Of a stretch of DNA of 18,133 nt, positions 16,189 to 18,133 are shown in pieces. The translations under genes and the position numbers were made by a program. The stretch lies in assembly GCA_020853175.1 (NCBI GenBank), contig JADYZK010000480.1:1-18133 (forward strand). The letters are read 5' to 3'. The first letter of the stretch is position 1. Each line of letters begins with the position of its first letter. A model generated the notes under the pieces. That model worked only from the letters and a program-made list of their open reading frames with translations, had not been told where the DNA came from and made no database searches. The DNA is from Bacteroidales bacterium. GTDB lineage: Bacteria; Bacteroidota; Bacteroidia; Bacteroidales; F082.

Positions 16189-16578
16189 TTAACTAAAGCG
16201 TGGCGGTTGCCAGATGCTGTTCAGATATGTGTTTGAATAGTTTTGCTGGCTGTAAGCAGGTAATTTTACAACTGTCACAACTAAAGTGTTGTGAGAAATC
16301 ACAATAGAAGGCGATGCAGCAATGAAAACAACCGACGAGAAGTGACCATCAATAGCCTTAAACGGCAGTTGGTCGTGGTGGCTGTGGTTTTCCCGATAAT
16401 CGTGATTTTCCCCTTCTGTATAATGCTGCACTAAAAATTTGAAGATGGTAACATCTTTCTCCTCACTGGTATGTTCCAGATAATGTTGTACAAGCATTGG
16501 CAATTTCAGTACCTCTCCCAATGCCGTATTTGCACTCAGAAAGGTAAAAAGAAAAAATATTGCCAATAATCTTTTCAT
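16189..16578 (-). CDS. Small secreted histidine-containing protein of metal-efflux loci
   Basis: This 129-residue protein has a signal peptide (MKRLLAIFFLFTFLSANTALG) and then short conserved-looking pieces: LPMLVQHYLEH, FLVQHY, a His cluster in NHSHHDQLPFK (64..74), and a C-terminus SIWQPPRFS. Histidines at 32, 36, 52, 59, 65, 67, 68 and 79 could bind a metal. From memory, similar small proteins with HDQLPFK-like and SIWQPP endings lie next to CzcA-type pumps in Bacteroidota; I know of no named function. It is 80 bases upstream of the pump gene, with a hairpin in between. A periplasmic metal buffer or pump accessory is a guess. Confidence 0.75.
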   Translation of the reverse strand: MKRLLAIFFLFTFLSANTALGEVLKLPMLVQHYLEHTSEEKDVTIFKFLVQHYTEGENHDYRENHSHHDQLPFKAIDGHFSSVVFIAASPSIVISHNTLVVTVVKLPAYSQQNYSNTYLNSIWQPPRFS

Positions 16579-16582
16579 ACTA

Positions 16583-16590
16583 CAAAGGTA
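16583..16590 (-). promoter_or_regulatory. -7 box only 4 bases from the ATG
   Basis: The minus strand reads TACCTTTG, a full TAnnTTTG match, and only TAGT separates it from the ATG at 16578. Transcription would start at or within the first codon, suggesting a leaderless mRNA. No TTG lies at 19 bases; TCA occupies that place. Confidence 0.5.
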
Positions 16591-16659
16591 TGTATTTATT
16601 TAAACGTGTTGATTAGCAACCATTACGTTCTGTTTATTTTATACAAATATATATTTAGA

Positions 16660-17115
16660 CTAATTAAAATACTGATGATAGTGCTGATAAGAATATTGCA
16701 GTTGCAAAACAAATCCATTTACTTTTGTTACATCTGTTTCATTTTCTAACGCCTTAACTATTTCAAGGTGCGGGTGCAGCCATTTGTGCAGTTCATCGTG
16801 GCTTTTCCCGTCCATTGTACAACTTTTTATGAGTTGGCTGTTTTGGTTTTTTAGTTGTTCAGCAAGAGTTTTATAATCCGTCTTTCCGCCCTGAATATAG
16901 GCATTAACCAATTCTTCGCCTTTCAATACAAAGGGTTTCATTTCTTCATTCACAAGCCATTTTTCGCCATTGTTGAGTTCAATAGATTCTGAATTTTCAT
17001 CGTGATGATGTTCTGCGTGGTTTTCGGTTTCCTGATGTGCTGTTGATTTTTCAGCAGAATTATTACAACTCCACAAAAGCACAACACTCATTCCCAGTAC
17101 AATTACTTTTTTCAT
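16660..17115 (-). CDS. His-rich putative metal-binding lipoprotein
   Basis: I choose the ATG at 17115, giving 151 residues and a lipoprotein signal with LWSC at Cys17. The upstream in-frame ATG at 17136 would add seven residues and overlap the TetR gene by 14 bases. After the lipobox comes a His/Glu-rich stretch (ENHAEHHHDEN). A helical C-terminal part follows with SCTMDGKSHDELHKWLHPH, where Cys, Met and four His could be metal ligands, and the end is QHYHQYFN. I cannot name the family. The gene starts 7 bases after the TetR stop, so it is co-transcribed with the repressor and probably under the same operator. A periplasmic metal sensor or buffer is plausible. Confidence 0.78.
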   Translation of the reverse strand: MKKVIVLGMSVVLLWSCNNSAEKSTAHQETENHAEHHHDENSESIELNNGEKWLVNEEMKPFVLKGEELVNAYIQGGKTDYKTLAEQLKNQNSQLIKSCTMDGKSHDELHKWLHPHLEIVKALENETDVTKVNGFVLQLQYSYQHYHQYFN

Positions 17116-17122
17116 AATCTGA

Positions 17123-17713
17123 TTATTTTTTTTCAATCATTTTTAAAATTCCCTCTAAAACTGCTGTACCGTCTTTTATCAGGTTAGACTTATGCCCCGA
17201 AAGTTTCCATTTCAAAACCGTCATTCTCATTCCTCCAAGTATAATGGTGGTAAGCGTAGATGCACCTATTAATTTGTTGTATGTTCCGTCTTTTTGCCCT
17301 TTTTCGATGTTCTTATTGACGTATTGATGCATTAAGTCCATTATCTCGGAAACCTTATAACTTAATCCTTCATCATAATGAAAAATACTTTCTGCAAAAA
17401 TCACACTGACAATCGCCGGTTTATTGGTAAATGTTTGTAGTTGTGAATTGAAAATGGCTCTCAATTCATCTGCTGCCATTGCATCAGGATTTACAGGAAT
17501 GTTATTGAGGCGGTTTTTCATTCCCGTAATGAAATAATTGAGCAAACCAAGCAAAATATCATTCTTACTTTTAAAATGGCGATACAATGCAGGTTCAGAT
17601 AAACCAATGTCTTCGGCAAGTGTTTTAATGGTCAAATTCTGAATTCCAAATTTTGAAATCCTGTTTGTTGCCGCTTCCATTATCTCAATTTGTCTGTCGC
17701 TAAACTTTTCCAT
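17123..17713 (-). CDS. TetR-family transcriptional repressor
   Basis: This 196-residue regulator has an N-terminal DNA-binding domain: EAATNRISKFGIQNLTIKTL, then AEDIGLSEPALYRHFKSKND with the helix-turn-helix at about residues 28..48. The helical C-terminal ligand domain shows no recognisable ligand signature. A motif shared with the cupin and export-operon promoters lies 29 bases upstream of its ATG, so self-repression and control of those genes are likely. E. coli ybhGFSR is likewise controlled by a TetR-family protein (CecR/YbiH), which supports the functional link. The signal could be an exported drug or a cation, and the co-transcribed His-rich lipoprotein leaves open a metal connection. 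Confidence 0.92.
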   Translation of the reverse strand: MEKFSDRQIEIMEAATNRISKFGIQNLTIKTLAEDIGLSEPALYRHFKSKNDILLGLLNYFITGMKNRLNNIPVNPDAMAADELRAIFNSQLQTFTNKPAIVSVIFAESIFHYDEGLSYKVSEIMDLMHQYVNKNIEKGQKDGTYNKLIGASTLTTIILGGMRMTVLKWKLSGHKSNLIKDGTAVLEGILKMIEKK

Positions 17714-17741
17714 ATTATTTATTGGCTAACCAAACAAGTTA

Positions 17742-17757
17742 GTTAGTGTTCACTCGC
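17742..17757 (-). promoter_or_regulatory. Putative TetR autoregulatory operator
   Basis: The plus strand reads GTTAGTGTTCACTCGC, a copy of GTTAGT-N4-ACTC(A/G)C. Its last base is the first base of the -7 box (17757..17764), and it lies 29 bases upstream of the TetR ATG. Site and spacing are nearly the same as at the cupin promoter. Confidence 0.7.
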
Positions 17758-17786
17758 AAAGATAAGTAAACTTTTTAATTCAACAA
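17757..17786 (-). promoter_or_regulatory. TetR gene promoter
   Basis: On the minus strand a TTG (17786..17784) is followed after exactly 19 bases by TATCTTTG (17764..17757). This is an ideal Bacteroidota promoter (TTG-N19-TAnnTTTG). Transcription would start inside the operator directly downstream, fitting repression by the encoded TetR protein. Confidence 0.75.
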
Positions 17787-17910
17787 GTTTTTTACAAAAA
17801 AAAAAATGAATTTGTTTTGTTGGTAGGGTAGGTAAAATTGGCTCTTTTGCAAAACGTGGATTGTGTGTCGGCTTGGTGCGGTTTGCAAATGTGACAATGT
17901 GGGTAGGCTG

Positions 17911-17927
17911 AAATTATTTTTTAAAAT
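17911..17927. repeat. AT-rich block, right copy of an inverted pair
   Basis: AAATTATTTTTTAAAAT is the exact reverse complement of 359..375 in the left flank. A further AT run with AAATTTTTTAAA follows after 10 bases; the corresponding left-flank run follows after 13. The two copies face each other across the whole gene block. Confidence 0.4.
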
Positions 17928-18051
17928 GTACGGTGGGAAATTTTTTAAAACCTTTCGGGTCTGCCTGTGTCAAGTTGTAGCGAAACTGTCTATTTTGTCG
18001 TGAATGTTGATAGTAGTACGATCGTTCTTACGCTTGCCTGTAACTATTAGC

Positions 18052-18100
18052 GTTTTATTCGCCGTTTTCCCAAATCTAGTGAATTAATGGCGAATAAAAC
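18052..18100. repeat. Perfect 12-base inverted repeat at a gene start
   Basis: GTTTTATTCGCC (18052..18063) and GGCGAATAAAAC (18089..18100) are perfect inverted arms separated by 25 bases. The right arm begins at the G of a plausible plus-strand ATG (18087..18089) and covers its next three codons. It could be an operator pair, an mRNA structure hiding the start codon, or part of a recombination or transfer site. Confidence 0.55.
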
Positions 18101-18133
18101 CAAGTTGAAGGAAGCCAACTATGGGAATACTAA
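18087..18133 (+). CDS. Start of a plus-strand gene, cut by window edge
   Basis: An ATG at 18087 opens a plus-strand frame reading MANKTKLKEANYGNT to the window end. The lysine-rich start resembles a genuine bacterial N-terminus, but no family can be assigned and there is no clear ribosome-binding site before it. It is the only plausible plus-strand gene and is divergent from the TetR gene. A shorter frame from the ATG at 18121 (with GAAGGAAG upstream) is an alternative. It may be a chance frame. Confidence 0.4.
   Translation, partial: MANKTKLKEANYGNT

Larger units (their letters stand above)
17714..18086. other. Non-coding right flank
   Basis: No credible gene is visible in these 373 bases. 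The part next to the TetR gene holds its promoter and operator (17742..17786). The rest is G/T-rich (17818..17910), then two AT runs (17911..17927 and 17938..17950) that mirror a block in the left flank, then a mixed segment leading to the inverted repeat at 18052..18100. It has no tRNA-like or rRNA-like structure that I can recognise. Confidence 0.55.

Noticed and set aside
17820..18050. G/T-rich right flank as a tRNA or other structured RNA gene
   Set aside because: I could not find a cloverleaf, a CCA end or any strong set of pairing arms.

Overview
The window looks like Bacteroidota DNA, most likely Flavobacteriia or Sphingobacteriia. The evidence is the promoter type (several TAnnTTTG -7 boxes), the A-rich translation starts, and proteins typical of that phylum. 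These include a CzcA-type RND pump fused to its own outer-membrane channel, a DUF2141 protein and a lipoprotein membrane-fusion subunit. All 15 complete genes lie on the minus strand, so transcription runs from high to low coordinates. I see no rRNA, tRNA, CRISPR array, transposase or integrase. The gene block is flanked by non-coding stretches of about 420 and 370 bases, which share an inverted AT-rich block and carry other inverted repeats. This is compatible with resistance cargo inside a larger mobile element, but that is an inference.

Right part (17713 to 16189): a TetR-family repressor is followed almost without a gap by a small lipoprotein with a His cluster. A separate small secreted His-containing protein follows, whose promoter box lies only 4 bases from its ATG.

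Middle part (16108 to 7500): a heavy-metal efflux operon. Its order is an RND pump/outer-membrane factor fusion (1447 aa), a lipoprotein adaptor, a four-helix cytochrome b561-like protein and a P2-type cation ATPase. Signature residues of the pump (DFGLIVDGA, NELMSG) point to the divalent-cation Czc/Cnr class rather than to Cu/Ag CusA.

Left part (7406 to 467): a small cupin gene, then an export operon. It encodes a TolC-like channel, a HlyD-type lipoprotein adaptor, two separate ABC ATPases, two ABC-2 permeases and a DUF2141 protein. The ATPases correspond to the two halves of E. coli YbhF, and the order adaptor, ATPase(s), permease, permease is that of E. coli ybhGFSR, with an outer-membrane channel added in front.

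The most informative non-coding signal is a 16-base motif, GTTAGT-N4-ACTC(A/G)C. I found it three times, each time just upstream of a gene: the TetR gene, the cupin and the TolC-like gene. In the first two it sits directly downstream of, or touches, a TAnnTTTG -7 box. The simplest reading is that the TetR protein at 17123..17713 represses itself (with the His-rich lipoprotein), the cupin and the export operon, although about 10 kb of metal-efflux genes lie in between. No copy precedes the metal pump operon, which is therefore probably controlled separately. Short starts of genes run off both ends of the window.
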